A DNA stretch of 11,391 bases from an uncultured Lachnospiraceae bacterium (GTDB lineage: Bacteria > Bacillota > Clostridia > Lachnospirales > Lachnospiraceae), in contig CABSEG010000084.1 in assembly GCA_902476645.1 (NCBI GenBank), forward strand, positions 1 through 11,391. The letters run 5' to 3'. Below, one piece after another: positions 1 to 6,588 of this stretch. How positions within the stretch are numbered: position 1 is the stretch's first letter; every line of letters begins with the position of its first letter. The translations under genes were made by a program, and so were the position numbers. Under the pieces are notes generated by a model. That model made no database searches. It saw only the letters and a list, made by a program, of their open reading frames with translations, and was not told the DNA's origin.

Positions 1-694
1 TGGGTGGCATGGCCCCAAACAGGGTACGCCCCGTAAAAATCAAGTCCTTTCTCTGCAAGTATTTCTGCTTATCTACCAGAAAGTATTCCTGCTCCGGTCC
101 CACCGAGGGCGTCACTTTTTTAGAAGTAGTGTTTCCAAACAGACGCAGCAATCTAAGCGCCTGTTCGTTGATGGCCTCCATGGATCTTAACAGAGGAGTT
201 TTCTGATCCAGAGCCTCCCCGGTGTAAGAGCAAAAGGCTGTCGGAATACAAAGGATAGCTCCCGCCGCATCCTCTCTCACATAGGCCGGTGAGGTGCAGT
301 CCCATGCCGTATAGCCCCTGGCCTCAAAGGTGGCCCGCAGACCTCCGGACGGGAAGGAGGATGCGTCCGGTTCTCCTTTGATCAACTCCTTTCCGGAAAA
401 CTCCATCAGTACGGTTCCATCCTCTCTGGGGGCTGTGATAAAGGAATCATGCTTTTCTGCCGTCATTCCCGTCAACGGCTGAAAAATATGGGTATAATGC
501 GTGGCACCCTTCTCCACAGCCCAATTTTTCATGGCCTCTGCCACCACCTCCGCCACCATTGGGTCAAGCTCCTGTCCATCCTCCTGTGTTTTTTTCAGTG
601 CTTTATAAACCTTTTTAGGCAGACGCTCCTGCATTACCCGGTCGTTAAAGACATTCTCCCCGAACATTTCCGCAACATTCATTTTCTCACTCAT
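1..694 (-). CDS. glnN: Glutamine synthetase, class III (GSIII), 3'-truncated by window edge
   Basis: Cytoplasmic ATP-dependent ligation of ammonia to glutamate, the entry step of nitrogen assimilation. The minus strand reads open from 694 to the window edge, giving 231 N-terminal residues of a protein usually about 700 long. The N-terminus (MSEKMNVAEMFGENVFND) and the blocks HYTHIFQPLTGMTAEKHDSF (about 66-85), SGKELIKGEPDASSFPSGGL (100-119), RGYTAWDCTSPAYVR (126-140) and GPEQEYFLVD (199-208, containing metal-binding glutamates of the active site) are characteristic of GSIII and absent from the shorter GSI family. Two ATGs lie in tandem at 697 and 694. The GAGGAG at 706-701 is only 3 nt from the first but 6 nt from the second, so 694 is preferred. 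The leader carries a possible attenuator (751-792). Family assignment is secure; the catalytic C-terminal part is not visible. Confidence 0.93.
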   Translation of the reverse strand, partial: MSEKMNVAEMFGENVFNDRVMQERLPKKVYKALKKTQEDGQELDPMVAEVVAEAMKNWAVEKGATHYTHIFQPLTGMTAEKHDSFITAPREDGTVLMEFSGKELIKGEPDASSFPSGGLRATFEARGYTAWDCTSPAYVREDAAGAILCIPTAFCSYTGEALDQKTPLLRSMEAINEQALRLLRLFGNTTSKKVTPSVGPEQEYFLVDKQKYLQRKDLIFTGRTLFGAMPP

Positions 695-750
695 CATAAA
701 CTCCTCATCCTTTCTTTAACCGCAGAAATGCGAAATCCCTGTCTCAAGTC

Positions 751-785
751 AAAAAAAGGCGCTCCACCCTCAGGTGGAACGCCTT
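751..785 (-). terminator. Rho-independent terminator between fba and glnN
   Basis: On the minus strand a 12-bp stem (785-773 pairing with 768-756, with one A/C mismatch at 779/762) closes a 4-nt loop and is followed by seven Ts (757-751). It lies 118 nt beyond the fba stop and 56 nt before the glnN start. It can end fba transcripts. Because the best glnN promoter lies upstream of it, it may also attenuate glnN. Confidence 0.85.
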
Positions 786-792
786 CGTTCAC
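774..792 (-). promoter_or_regulatory. Possible antiterminator hairpin in glnN leader
   Basis: Minus-strand RNA from 792 to 774 can form a 7-bp hairpin (GUGAACG, loop AAGG, CGUU, a bulged C, CAC). It uses bases 785-774, which also form the 5' arm of the terminator at 785-756, so the two structures exclude one another. This resembles an attenuator, but the stem is short and no ligand or protein-binding signature was recognised. In particular, I do not see the paired hexaloops expected for ANTAR-type antitermination. Confidence 0.3.
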
Positions 793-824
793 TTCACATT
801 TCTTTCTGGTTTTGATCTGTTACT

Positions 825-853
825 AAAATACCCTACTTTCCGAAAAAATGCAA
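825..853 (-). promoter_or_regulatory. Candidate sigma-A promoter for glnN
   Basis: On the minus strand TTGCAT (853-848) is followed after 17 nt by TATTTT (830-825). Transcription would start near 818, giving a leader of about 125 nt that includes the terminator hairpin at 785-751. No acceptable -10 box is seen downstream of that hairpin, although TTGACT follows its T-run. Only a visual match. Confidence 0.45.
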
Positions 854-902
854 GCACAATTTTTCATTTCTTAAAATTTAAAATTTCGATACCGAATCTG
901 TC

Positions 903-1766
903 TCAGGCTTTTCCAATGGAACCAAAGATCTCCATCTTCTCCTTTACGGTCTCTTTGATGGCTTCTGTTCCGGGAGCCAAAAGCTTACGCGGATCAAATC
1001 CCTTGCCTTGCAGATCCTTTCCTTCCTCGATATACTTTCTTGTGGCAGCCGCAAAAGCAAGCTGGCATTCCGTATTTACGTTGATCTTGGCAACACCCAG
1101 GCTGATGGCCTTCTGAATCATATCTGTGGGGATACCGGTTCCTCCGTGCAGTACTAACGGCATGGGATCGGTGAGCTTTTTCACAGCATCCAGGGTCTCA
1201 AAGCTCAATCCAGCCCAGTTTGCCGGATATTTTCCGTGAATGTTTCCGATACCGGCTGCCAGCATGGTAACTCCCAAATCTGCAATTCTCTTGCACTCTT
1301 CCGGATCTGCGCACTCACCCATGCCCACAACTCCATCTTCTTCTCCTCCGATAGAGCCTACTTCTGCCTCCAGAGACATCCCTTTCTCTTCGCAAATCTC
1401 CACCAGTTTCTTGGTATTGGCAACATTTTCTTCAATCGGGCTGTGAGATCCATCATACATGATGGATGAGAAACCTGCCTCAATACACTTCATACATCCT
1501 TCATAGCTGCCGTGGTCTAAGTGGAGGGCAACGGGAACCGTAATCTTTAACTCCTCCAGCATTCCGTTTACCATTCCGACTACAGTCTTATATCCTGCCA
1601 TATATTTTCCTGCTCCCTCAGATACGCCGAGGATCACAGGAGAATTGCACTCCTGGGCTGTCAGAAGGATGCTCTTGGTCCACTCCAGATTGTTGATATT
1701 AAACTGGCCCACTGCATAGTGTCCCGCTTTTGCTTTCTGTAACATTTCTTTTGCTGATACTAACAT
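903..1766 (-). CDS. fba: Class II (zinc-dependent) fructose-1,6-bisphosphate aldolase
   Basis: Reversible cleavage of fructose 1,6-bisphosphate to dihydroxyacetone phosphate and glyceraldehyde 3-phosphate in cytoplasmic glycolysis and gluconeogenesis. It is 287 residues long, the normal length for the family. Visible landmarks of the TIM barrel are HLDHG (82-86, catalytic Asp84 and zinc ligand His85), YDGSH (104-108), LEAEVG (132-137), GIGNIHGKYP (172-181, zinc ligand His178), LHGGTG (207-212, His208) and KINVNTE (227-233). The start has GGAGG 8 nt upstream. A promoter with a perfect TATAAT sits in the 85-bp gap after the lipid kinase gene, so it can be expressed independently. Tagatose-bisphosphate or related ketose-bisphosphate aldolases share the fold. 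The sequence resembles the glycolytic Fba type most, but substrate is inferred. Confidence 0.92.
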   Translation of the reverse strand: MLVSAKEMLQKAKAGHYAVGQFNINNLEWTKSILLTAQECNSPVILGVSEGAGKYMAGYKTVVGMVNGMLEELKITVPVALHLDHGSYEGCMKCIEAGFSSIMYDGSHSPIEENVANTKKLVEICEEKGMSLEAEVGSIGGEEDGVVGMGECADPEECKRIADLGVTMLAAGIGNIHGKYPANWAGLSFETLDAVKKLTDPMPLVLHGGTGIPTDMIQKAISLGVAKINVNTECQLAFAAATRKYIEEGKDLQGKGFDPRKLLAPGTEAIKETVKEKMEIFGSIGKA

Positions 1767-1810
1767 GTTGATTTCCTCCGTTAAATATGGTTTGTTTCTT
1801 GATAGTTTTC

Positions 1811-1839
1811 ATTATAACGCAAACCTGTTAAAAAATAAA
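1811..1839 (-). promoter_or_regulatory. Sigma-A promoter for fba
   Basis: Minus strand TTTATT (1839-1834), 17-nt spacer, perfect TATAAT (1816-1811). The predicted start is near 1804, leaving a leader of about 38 nt before the ATG at 1766. The -35 box is weak (3 of 6 matches). The spacing and -10 are ideal. Confidence 0.6.
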
Positions 1840-1851
1840 CTCTTTTTTGGA

Positions 1852-2766
1852 TTATTTCTCTATCATTTCATCCGGAAAGGATTTTGTCATGATGGAAATT
1901 GCCTGTTTATGATTCCTGATTTCCACGTTTTTGTGATCCCCTCCGTATTCCCCGTCCAAAGTCCAGGGAATCTCCTGTTCTGACTCAAACTCCACCTGCG
2001 CTGCCTTGAAAGAGTAAATATGTTTATTGTCCACCTCCCGCAGAAGTAAGGCGCCTAAAATTTCCTGAAGCTCAATAGGATTTTTCGGCGTCCGAATCAA
2101 GGTCACCTCAAACACTCCGTCGTTTAATTTTACATGTTTCCCGGTAATGTTACGAAAGCCCCCCACAGACTCGGAATTGGTCACCATACCATAGATAAAA
2201 TCTCCTTCCATTTCCTCCGCAGCCGTGCGAACCGTCAGATGATAGGATTTGATATTAAAGATCCGTTTAGCGCCTTCTAACACATAGGCCAGATGTCCCA
2301 GCACGTTTTTCATCTCCTGCTTTGTCTGGTAAGATACATCCGTGAAGATACCAAAGGCCGCAATATAGACAAAATAGTCCTGATTAAAAGAACCGATATC
2401 GCAGGGATAAGGGTGACGCAGCACAATACTTCTGGCTGCGTTTTCCATATTTCTGGGCAACTTTAAGCTGTTAGCGAAATCATTGGTGCTGCCTGCCGGG
2501 ATATACCCCACAGGTTTTCGATCCTCCCGGTTCATCATGCCAGTGATGACTTCATCCAGTGTACCATCTCCTCCGCTACAGACAATCAAGTCAAATTCTC
2601 CTGCCCTCTCATACGTTACCTCACAGGCGTCCCGCTCTCTCTGGGTCGTATGAATGGTTACTTCCATGTTATTTTTAATAAAGATATCCACGATAGTCAA
2701 AACATGGTTTTTAATCAGTCCCTTCCCCGATCTGGGGTTGATGATAAATAAGACTTTTTCCTTCAT
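1852..2766 (-). CDS. Diacylglycerol kinase-family lipid kinase (YegS/DgkB-like)
   Basis: A 304-residue member of the lipid kinase family that phosphorylates diacylglycerol or a similar membrane lipid with ATP. In Gram-positive bacteria such enzymes recycle diacylglycerol released during lipoteichoic acid synthesis. Landmarks are NPRSGKG (10-16, nucleotide loop), SGGDGTLDEV (64-73, the DAGK catalytic GGDGT), PAGSTNDFA (90-98) and LDGE (270-273) near the end. This is the order of an N-terminal ATP-binding domain and a C-terminal beta-sandwich. No membrane segment is evident, as expected for a peripherally bound enzyme. The start at 2766 has AGGAAGGGG just upstream and a candidate promoter at 2830-2802. 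It is followed after 85 bp by fba, which has its own promoter. The exact lipid substrate cannot be read from sequence, and sphingosine-kinase-like or NAD-kinase-like alternatives are less likely. Confidence 0.85.
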   Translation of the reverse strand: MKEKVLFIINPRSGKGLIKNHVLTIVDIFIKNNMEVTIHTTQRERDACEVTYERAGEFDLIVCSGGDGTLDEVITGMMNREDRKPVGYIPAGSTNDFANSLKLPRNMENAARSIVLRHPYPCDIGSFNQDYFVYIAAFGIFTDVSYQTKQEMKNVLGHLAYVLEGAKRIFNIKSYHLTVRTAAEEMEGDFIYGMVTNSESVGGFRNITGKHVKLNDGVFEVTLIRTPKNPIELQEILGALLLREVDNKHIYSFKAAQVEFESEQEIPWTLDGEYGGDHKNVEIRNHKQAISIMTKSFPDEMIEK

Positions 2767-2801
2767 AGATCCCCTTCCTCGTCTGCATAAAATCTGAGCT
2801 T

Positions 2802-2830
2802 ATTGTACTACTACTCCGCCTGGGACACAA
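2802..2830 (-). promoter_or_regulatory. Candidate sigma-A promoter for the lipid kinase gene
   Basis: Minus strand TTGTGT (2830-2825), 17-nt spacer, TACAAT (2807-2802), with a predicted start near 2795. The -35 box overlaps one arm (2822-2828) of the inverted repeat described at 2822-2870, so a protein bound there could block it. Confidence 0.5.
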
Positions 2831-2870
2831 GTAAAAATTAAGGGCAGTGTCCCCGGTTGCAGACACTGCC
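2822..2870 (+). repeat. Nested inverted repeats in a divergent promoter region
   Basis: Two overlapping dyads are present. GGGACAC (2822-2828) is the exact inverse of GTGTCCC (2847-2853). GGCAGTGTC (2843-2851) is the exact inverse of GACACTGCC (2862-2870), forming a 9-bp stem with a 10-nt loop. The middle arm is shared, so only one stem can form at a time. The element lies between the two outward-facing promoters, and neither would transcribe it, which argues for a DNA-binding site or a relic rather than a terminator. On the minus strand it is followed by CTTAATTTTT, so a weak terminator for antisense transcription cannot be excluded. Confidence 0.6.
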
Positions 2871-2882
2871 TCCTTATATCTC

Positions 2883-2911
2883 TTTACAAATGGTCAAAAA
2901 TCATGTATAAA
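2883..2911 (+). promoter_or_regulatory. Sigma-A promoter for the short-chain dehydrogenase gene
   Basis: TTTACA (2883-2888), 17-nt spacer, TATAAA (2906-2911). The predicted start is near 2918, giving a leader of about 50 nt that ends in AAAGGAG (2954-2960). Confidence 0.6.
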
Positions 2912-2967
2912 AATGAAAGTATCTTATTTCTATTTTTATCAAAAAGACCTTGCAAAGGAGAATTTCT

Positions 2968-3702
2968 ATGGCTTACAAAACCGCCCTGGTCACCGGGGCT
3001 TCCAGAGGAATCGGCCGGGCCATTGCCATTGCCCTGGCTGCCGACGGCTATCACCTGGTACTTAACTGCAAACAAAACACGGCTTCTCTGGAGGCTTTGA
3101 AAACCTCCATTGAACTTTGCTATCCTGTCACCTGTATGACCTTCGTGGGTGATCTGGGAGACTATCATCAAGTCACCCGGCTCTTTGCACAGCTACGTCA
3201 GCGTTTTTCTTCCCTGGACGTACTGGTAAACAATGCCGGGATCTCCCATGTGGGGCTTTTAACGGATTTGACTCCTGAGGAGTGGGACCGCCTTGTGCAG
3301 ACCAACCTCTCCAGTGTTTTTTACACCTGCAAGTGCGCAGTTCCCATAATGCTGGAAAAAAAGAGCGGGAAAATCATCAATATCTCCTCCGTCTGGGGTG
3401 TCGCAGGCGCCTCCTGCGAGGCTGCCTACTCCGCCACAAAGGGCGGCGTAAACGCGCTGACCAAAGCCTTGGCCAAGGAATTGGCCCCCAGCAACATTCA
3501 GGTCAACGCCATTGCCTGCGGCGCTATCGACACGGATATGAACCGCTTCCTCTCCCCTGAGGAAAAGCAAATGCTGCTGGAAGAAATCCCCGCAGGAAGG
3601 ATGGGGCTTCCGGAAGAAGTGGGAAAGCTGGTATTGGATCTTTGTACTGAGAACCAGTATCTGACCGGCCAGGTCATACACCTGGATGGCGGATGGATCT
3701 AG
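2968..3702 (+). CDS. Short-chain dehydrogenase/reductase, FabG-like
   Basis: A cytoplasmic NAD(P)-dependent oxidoreductase of the classical SDR family. FabG members reduce 3-oxoacyl-ACP in fatty acid synthesis. It is 244 residues long, the typical size. The Rossmann fold shows the glycine motif TGASRGIG (9-16), DL at 62-63, NNAG (88-91), and the catalytic set Asn113, Ser141 (NISSVWG), Tyr154 and Lys158 (YSATK), ending in the usual YLTGQVIHLDGGW. The ATG at 2968 is chosen because AAAGGAG lies 7 nt upstream. An in-frame TTG at 2950 would place the ribosome site inside the gene. No other fatty acid synthesis gene is adjacent, so it may be a dedicated reductase rather than the housekeeping FabG; the substrate is unknown. 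It converges with the permease gene, with stop codons 9 bp apart and no clear terminator. Confidence 0.82.
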   Translation: MAYKTALVTGASRGIGRAIAIALAADGYHLVLNCKQNTASLEALKTSIELCYPVTCMTFVGDLGDYHQVTRLFAQLRQRFSSLDVLVNNAGISHVGLLTDLTPEEWDRLVQTNLSSVFYTCKCAVPIMLEKKSGKIINISSVWGVAGASCEAAYSATKGGVNALTKALAKELAPSNIQVNAIACGAIDTDMNRFLSPEEKQMLLEEIPAGRMGLPEEVGKLVLDLCTENQYLTGQVIHLDGGWI

Positions 3703-3711
3703 CCATCCCTG

Positions 3712-5694
3712 CTATGCGCTTACGATCCGGTAGTAGATCTTAGCTGTCAGGCTGTAGATCAAGATGTAGAAAACCGCAAAGGCCGCCACCGTCACCAGCG
3801 TAGTCTGGATGAAAATCAAAGTGTTACTTAGATTCATCATTAACAAAATTTTCTTCACTACCGGATAGGCAAAGGCTGTATGGACGCATGCTACAAAAAG
3901 CGGTAAAAAAAACACGGTCAGTACCTGGCTGTGAATGGTTGTTTTTACTTCTCTGCGGCTCATGCCCACCTTCTGCATAATATGAAACCGTTCTTTATCC
4001 TCGTAACCCTCTGTAATCTGTTTATAATATATAATCAGAACCGTAGCGATCACAAAGAGCAGCCCCAGGAAAATGCCTAAAAACAACAGACTGCCGTACA
4101 GACTGAAAAAGCTGTCTCTGGACTCTTCGGCTCCCTCCACGTAAAAGGGCAGGTTCTCACTCTCAATCCTCTCATTGATGCGGGATATCACGGCCTTCTC
4201 GATCTTAGGCTCCACATCCAGGTCAAATCCGAGATAATAGCCAACCTCCGGCGTCTCCTGCGCCGCTCCGAATCCATCCTTTAACATTTCCGACACGGTA
4301 TCCAGACTTGGAACGATCAGGTAAAAAGTATCCGTCAAGGCATCCACCTGGGAGTTGGTAGTAAACAAATCATCCAGGATTTTTTTCACCTTATATTCCT
4401 TTTCTCCCATGCGGATCACATCGGTATTCAGATGGCCGTTGGCCTCGTAGACCAATACCTCATCTGGCGCCAGGGGCTCTGTTTCTCCTCCCATAGTACC
4501 ATAATCCTCCAGTGGAATGCAGGTAAAGCGCACCAGGTTTCCTCCCATGGAAAGCTCTTTCTCTCCCTGCCACAGGAATTGATCGTCTTCTCTGCCTACG
4601 AACAGATCCACGCTGCGATAGCTGACCCTGCTCTCCTGCTGCAAGGACTGTTCCTGTACAGCCTGGTCCACCGCTTCGTTGATGGCTTTTATCTGCTGGG
4701 AAGTGACGGCATCCGCCTGCATCTGCACATTTCTTGGGAAACGGTTTCTTAACAGGTCTTCCATTCCGGTATACAAAGAGCAGGTGGTTGAGAGCATGAT
4801 CAACACTCCGGTGGACAGAATACAGATATTCGCCAGTCCCGCCGCATTTTGTTTCATTCTGTAAATCATACCGGAAACACTGGTAAAATGTCTGGTTTTA
4901 TAATAAAACTTCTTTTTTTTCTTCATTAGTTTTAAAACCGCAATGCTTCCGGCTGTAAACAGGCAATAGGTCCCAATCATCACAAGGATGATGGCTACGA
5001 AAAACAAAAACATGGCTTCCAGGGGAGATTTTGTGGTTAGAGAGATATAGTATCCTCCTCCCAAGCAGAAAAAGCCGCTCAGCGCCAGCAGCCATTTAGC
5101 CTTTGGCTCCCGCTCGCCCATGTTGCCTCCCCGCAGCAATTCAATGGGATTGGAAAGGTGAATCTGGCGAAAGCTGTTTAACAGAATTAACAGAAAGATT
5201 CCGGCAAATAGCGCCAGCGTCCTGCCCACGGCCGCCATGGAAATTTCAATTCCCATTTGAATCTCAAAATGCAGCAGGTTGCACAGCAAAAGCTCCACCA
5301 GCTTGGAAAAAAAGATGCCCAATCCAATTCCCAGGACTATGCTCAGGACGGCCGTATAGACCGTCTCAATCAGGATGATTTTAGAGATATGGCGTTTCTC
5401 CATTCCCAGGATGTTAAACAGTCCAAATTCCTTTTTTCTCTGTTTCATCAGAAAGCTGTTCGTATAGAATAAAAAAATCAGCGCGAAGATACATACTACC
5501 CAGCTTCCGAAATCCAGGCAGTAAGTCACATGGGCCCCGCCGTAGGTTTCCGCTAAGCTCTGATTCTGCGCCAAGGCATTGATGATATAATACATCATTA
5601 CCGTGACCACACAGGTGAGCAGATAGGGAATATAGAGTCTTGCGTTTTTTTTCATGTTTGTGGCTGCCAGCTTTGGATAAAAGAATCTACTCAT
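3712..5694 (-). CDS. BceB-like ABC transporter permease (FtsX family, antimicrobial peptide resistance)
   Basis: The membrane half of a Bce-type transporter, which senses and detoxifies cell-wall-active peptides such as bacitracin or lantibiotics. It has 660 residues with the family's layout of ten membrane helices: roughly 20-40, 62-80, 105-130, 155-175, 202-220, 228-252, 286-305, then 531-556, 590-612 and 628-652. A hydrophilic extracellular domain of about 225 residues (306-530) separates helices 7 and 8. The cytoplasmic loop after helix 2 (KQRKKEFGLFNILGMEKRHI, 85-104) and its counterpart after helix 8 (YEDKERFHIMQKVGMSRREV, about 564-583) are the FtsX coupling elements. The ATG at 5694 is preferred: GGGAGGGG lies just upstream and the gene overlaps the ATPase gene by 8 bp, implying translational coupling. 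A TTG at 5715 is the alternative. The extracellular domain, which sets specificity, does not reveal the ligand to me. Confidence 0.88.
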   Translation of the reverse strand: MSRFFYPKLAATNMKKNARLYIPYLLTCVVTVMMYYIINALAQNQSLAETYGGAHVTYCLDFGSWVVCIFALIFLFYTNSFLMKQRKKEFGLFNILGMEKRHISKIILIETVYTAVLSIVLGIGLGIFFSKLVELLLCNLLHFEIQMGIEISMAAVGRTLALFAGIFLLILLNSFRQIHLSNPIELLRGGNMGEREPKAKWLLALSGFFCLGGGYYISLTTKSPLEAMFLFFVAIILVMIGTYCLFTAGSIAVLKLMKKKKKFYYKTRHFTSVSGMIYRMKQNAAGLANICILSTGVLIMLSTTCSLYTGMEDLLRNRFPRNVQMQADAVTSQQIKAINEAVDQAVQEQSLQQESRVSYRSVDLFVGREDDQFLWQGEKELSMGGNLVRFTCIPLEDYGTMGGETEPLAPDEVLVYEANGHLNTDVIRMGEKEYKVKKILDDLFTTNSQVDALTDTFYLIVPSLDTVSEMLKDGFGAAQETPEVGYYLGFDLDVEPKIEKAVISRINERIESENLPFYVEGAEESRDSFFSLYGSLLFLGIFLGLLFVIATVLIIYYKQITEGYEDKERFHIMQKVGMSRREVKTTIHSQVLTVFFLPLFVACVHTAFAYPVVKKILLMMNLSNTLIFIQTTLVTVAAFAVFYILIYSLTAKIYYRIVSA

Positions 5695-6454
5695 CAGAAT
5701 CCCCTCCCGTCGCAATCATAGTCAGCGTATCGGAGATCTTCTGGTACAGCTGTTCTTTGGTCATATTGGCACGGTAAATCTGATGAAAGACTTCCCCATC
5801 TTTGATAAATAGCACTCTCTTGGCATGGCTGGCCGCCTTGACACTGTGGGTTACCATCAGTATGGTCTGCCCTGCTTCATTGATCTGTTCAAAAATCCGA
5901 AGCAGTCCATCGGCAGCCTTGGAGTCCAGCGCTCCCGTGGGCTCATCCGCCAGCACCAGCTGGGGATTCGTAATTAAAGCCCTGGCCACGGCTGCCCTCT
6001 GCTTCTGCCCTCCGGATACCTCGTAAGGATACTTTTCCAAAAGTTCAGAAATATGCAGCTTTGCCGCAATGGGAGACAGCCTGCGGCTCATTTCCTGGTA
6101 GGATTTACCTGAGAGCACCAGAGGTAAAAAAATATTATCCTTTAAGGAAAAGGTATCTAACAGATTAAAATCCTGGAACACGAATCCCAGATTGTCCCTG
6201 CGAAAGGCTGAGATTTCTTTTTCCCTGATTTCGGAAAGATCCTTGCCATTTAAGCGCACTTCCCCTGAAGTAGGCTTATCCAGTGCAGCCAAAATATTTA
6301 AAAGGGTAGTTTTTCCGGAACCGGACTCTCCCATAATGGCTACGTATTCCCCCTCCTCCACGGAAAAGGTCACGTCTGAGAGGGCCTGGACCCGGTTTCC
6401 GCCAAACCGGGTGACATATACTTTTTTCAGGTTGCTCACTTCTAAGATCGACAT
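5687..6454 (-). CDS. BceA-like ABC transporter ATP-binding protein
   Basis: The ATPase that powers the neighbouring BceB-like permease at the inner face of the membrane. It has 255 residues. The opening MSILEVSNLKKVY..FGGN..AL is typical of BceA. Other landmarks are Walker A GESGSGKTT (42-50), Q-loop Gln94 (FVFQDFNLLD), signature VSGGQKQR (146-153), Walker B LVLADEP (166-172) with D-loop GALDS, and switch His203 (VTHS). Two ATGs six bases apart could serve as start. AGGAGG is 1 nt from the first (6460) but 7 nt from the second (6454), so 6454 is chosen. The gene follows the kinase gene after about 130 bp that hold a candidate BceR operator and promoter, and it overlaps the permease gene by 8 bp. 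MacB- and LolD-like ATPases are close relatives; the flanking genes decide the assignment. Confidence 0.9.
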   Translation of the reverse strand: MSILEVSNLKKVYVTRFGGNRVQALSDVTFSVEEGEYVAIMGESGSGKTTLLNILAALDKPTSGEVRLNGKDLSEIREKEISAFRRDNLGFVFQDFNLLDTFSLKDNIFLPLVLSGKSYQEMSRRLSPIAAKLHISELLEKYPYEVSGGQKQRAAVARALITNPQLVLADEPTGALDSKAADGLLRIFEQINEAGQTILMVTHSVKAASHAKRVLFIKDGEVFHQIYRANMTKEQLYQKISDTLTMIATGGDSDE

Positions 6455-6489
6455 GTTCATTCCTCCTCATCTATCCTGTTCTGAATGCA

Positions 6490-6518
6490 AGTATACCCAC
6501 ATATCAAATCTCCTGCCA
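6490..6518 (-). promoter_or_regulatory. Candidate activated promoter for the ATPase-permease genes
   Basis: Minus strand TATACT (6495-6490) is a good -10. At 17-nt spacing the -35 position reads TGGCAG (6518-6513), which is poor. That is expected for a promoter dependent on an activator. The start would be near 6483, about 29 nt before the ATG and about 72 bp downstream of the BceR-type box centre. Confidence 0.45.
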
Positions 6519-6526
6519 TCGATCCT

Positions 6527-6562
6527 CCTTACATCTCGGCGAGGAACCTTACAGTTTCGTAA
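6527..6562 (-). promoter_or_regulatory. BceR-type operator: inverted repeat plus phased second half-site
   Basis: The sequence at 6562-6549 reads TTACG-AAAC-TGTAA, matching the inverted repeat TNACA-N4-TGTAA that I recall as the BceR-family binding motif, with one mismatch. The half-site TGTAAGG (6553-6547) recurs exactly at 6533-6527, 20 bp away, two helical turns in the same orientation. A main site plus a downstream secondary site has been described for B. subtilis BceR-like promoters. The motif was not seen in the regulator's own promoter region (8260-8420). Binding is inferred. Confidence 0.65.
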
Positions 6563-6588
6563 GAAGTCCGGCATCTGAATCTGTCGAT

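Noticed and set aside
449..826. Plus-strand open frame of 125 codons
   Set aside because: It runs antisense through the glutamine synthetase gene and the terminator, has no ribosome site, and its translation resembles no family. The opposite strand encodes clear GSIII.
698..902. ANTAR-type tandem hexaloop antiterminator in the glutamine synthetase leader
   Set aside because: Available stems have loops AAGG or UGAG. I found no pair of hairpins with hexaloops bearing A at position 1 and G at position 4.
2950..2967. Upstream TTG start for the dehydrogenase
   Set aside because: It would place the AAAGGAG ribosome site inside the coding sequence; the SDR family normally begins a few residues before the TGxxxGIG motif, as the ATG at 2968 does.
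3259..3681. Minus-strand open frame of 140 codons inside the dehydrogenase gene
   Set aside because: It is antisense to an intact SDR with all catalytic residues, and its translation resembles no family.
5695..5715. Upstream TTG start for the permease
   Set aside because: It would read through the ribosome site, and MSRFFYPKLA at 5694 is a typical start for this family.
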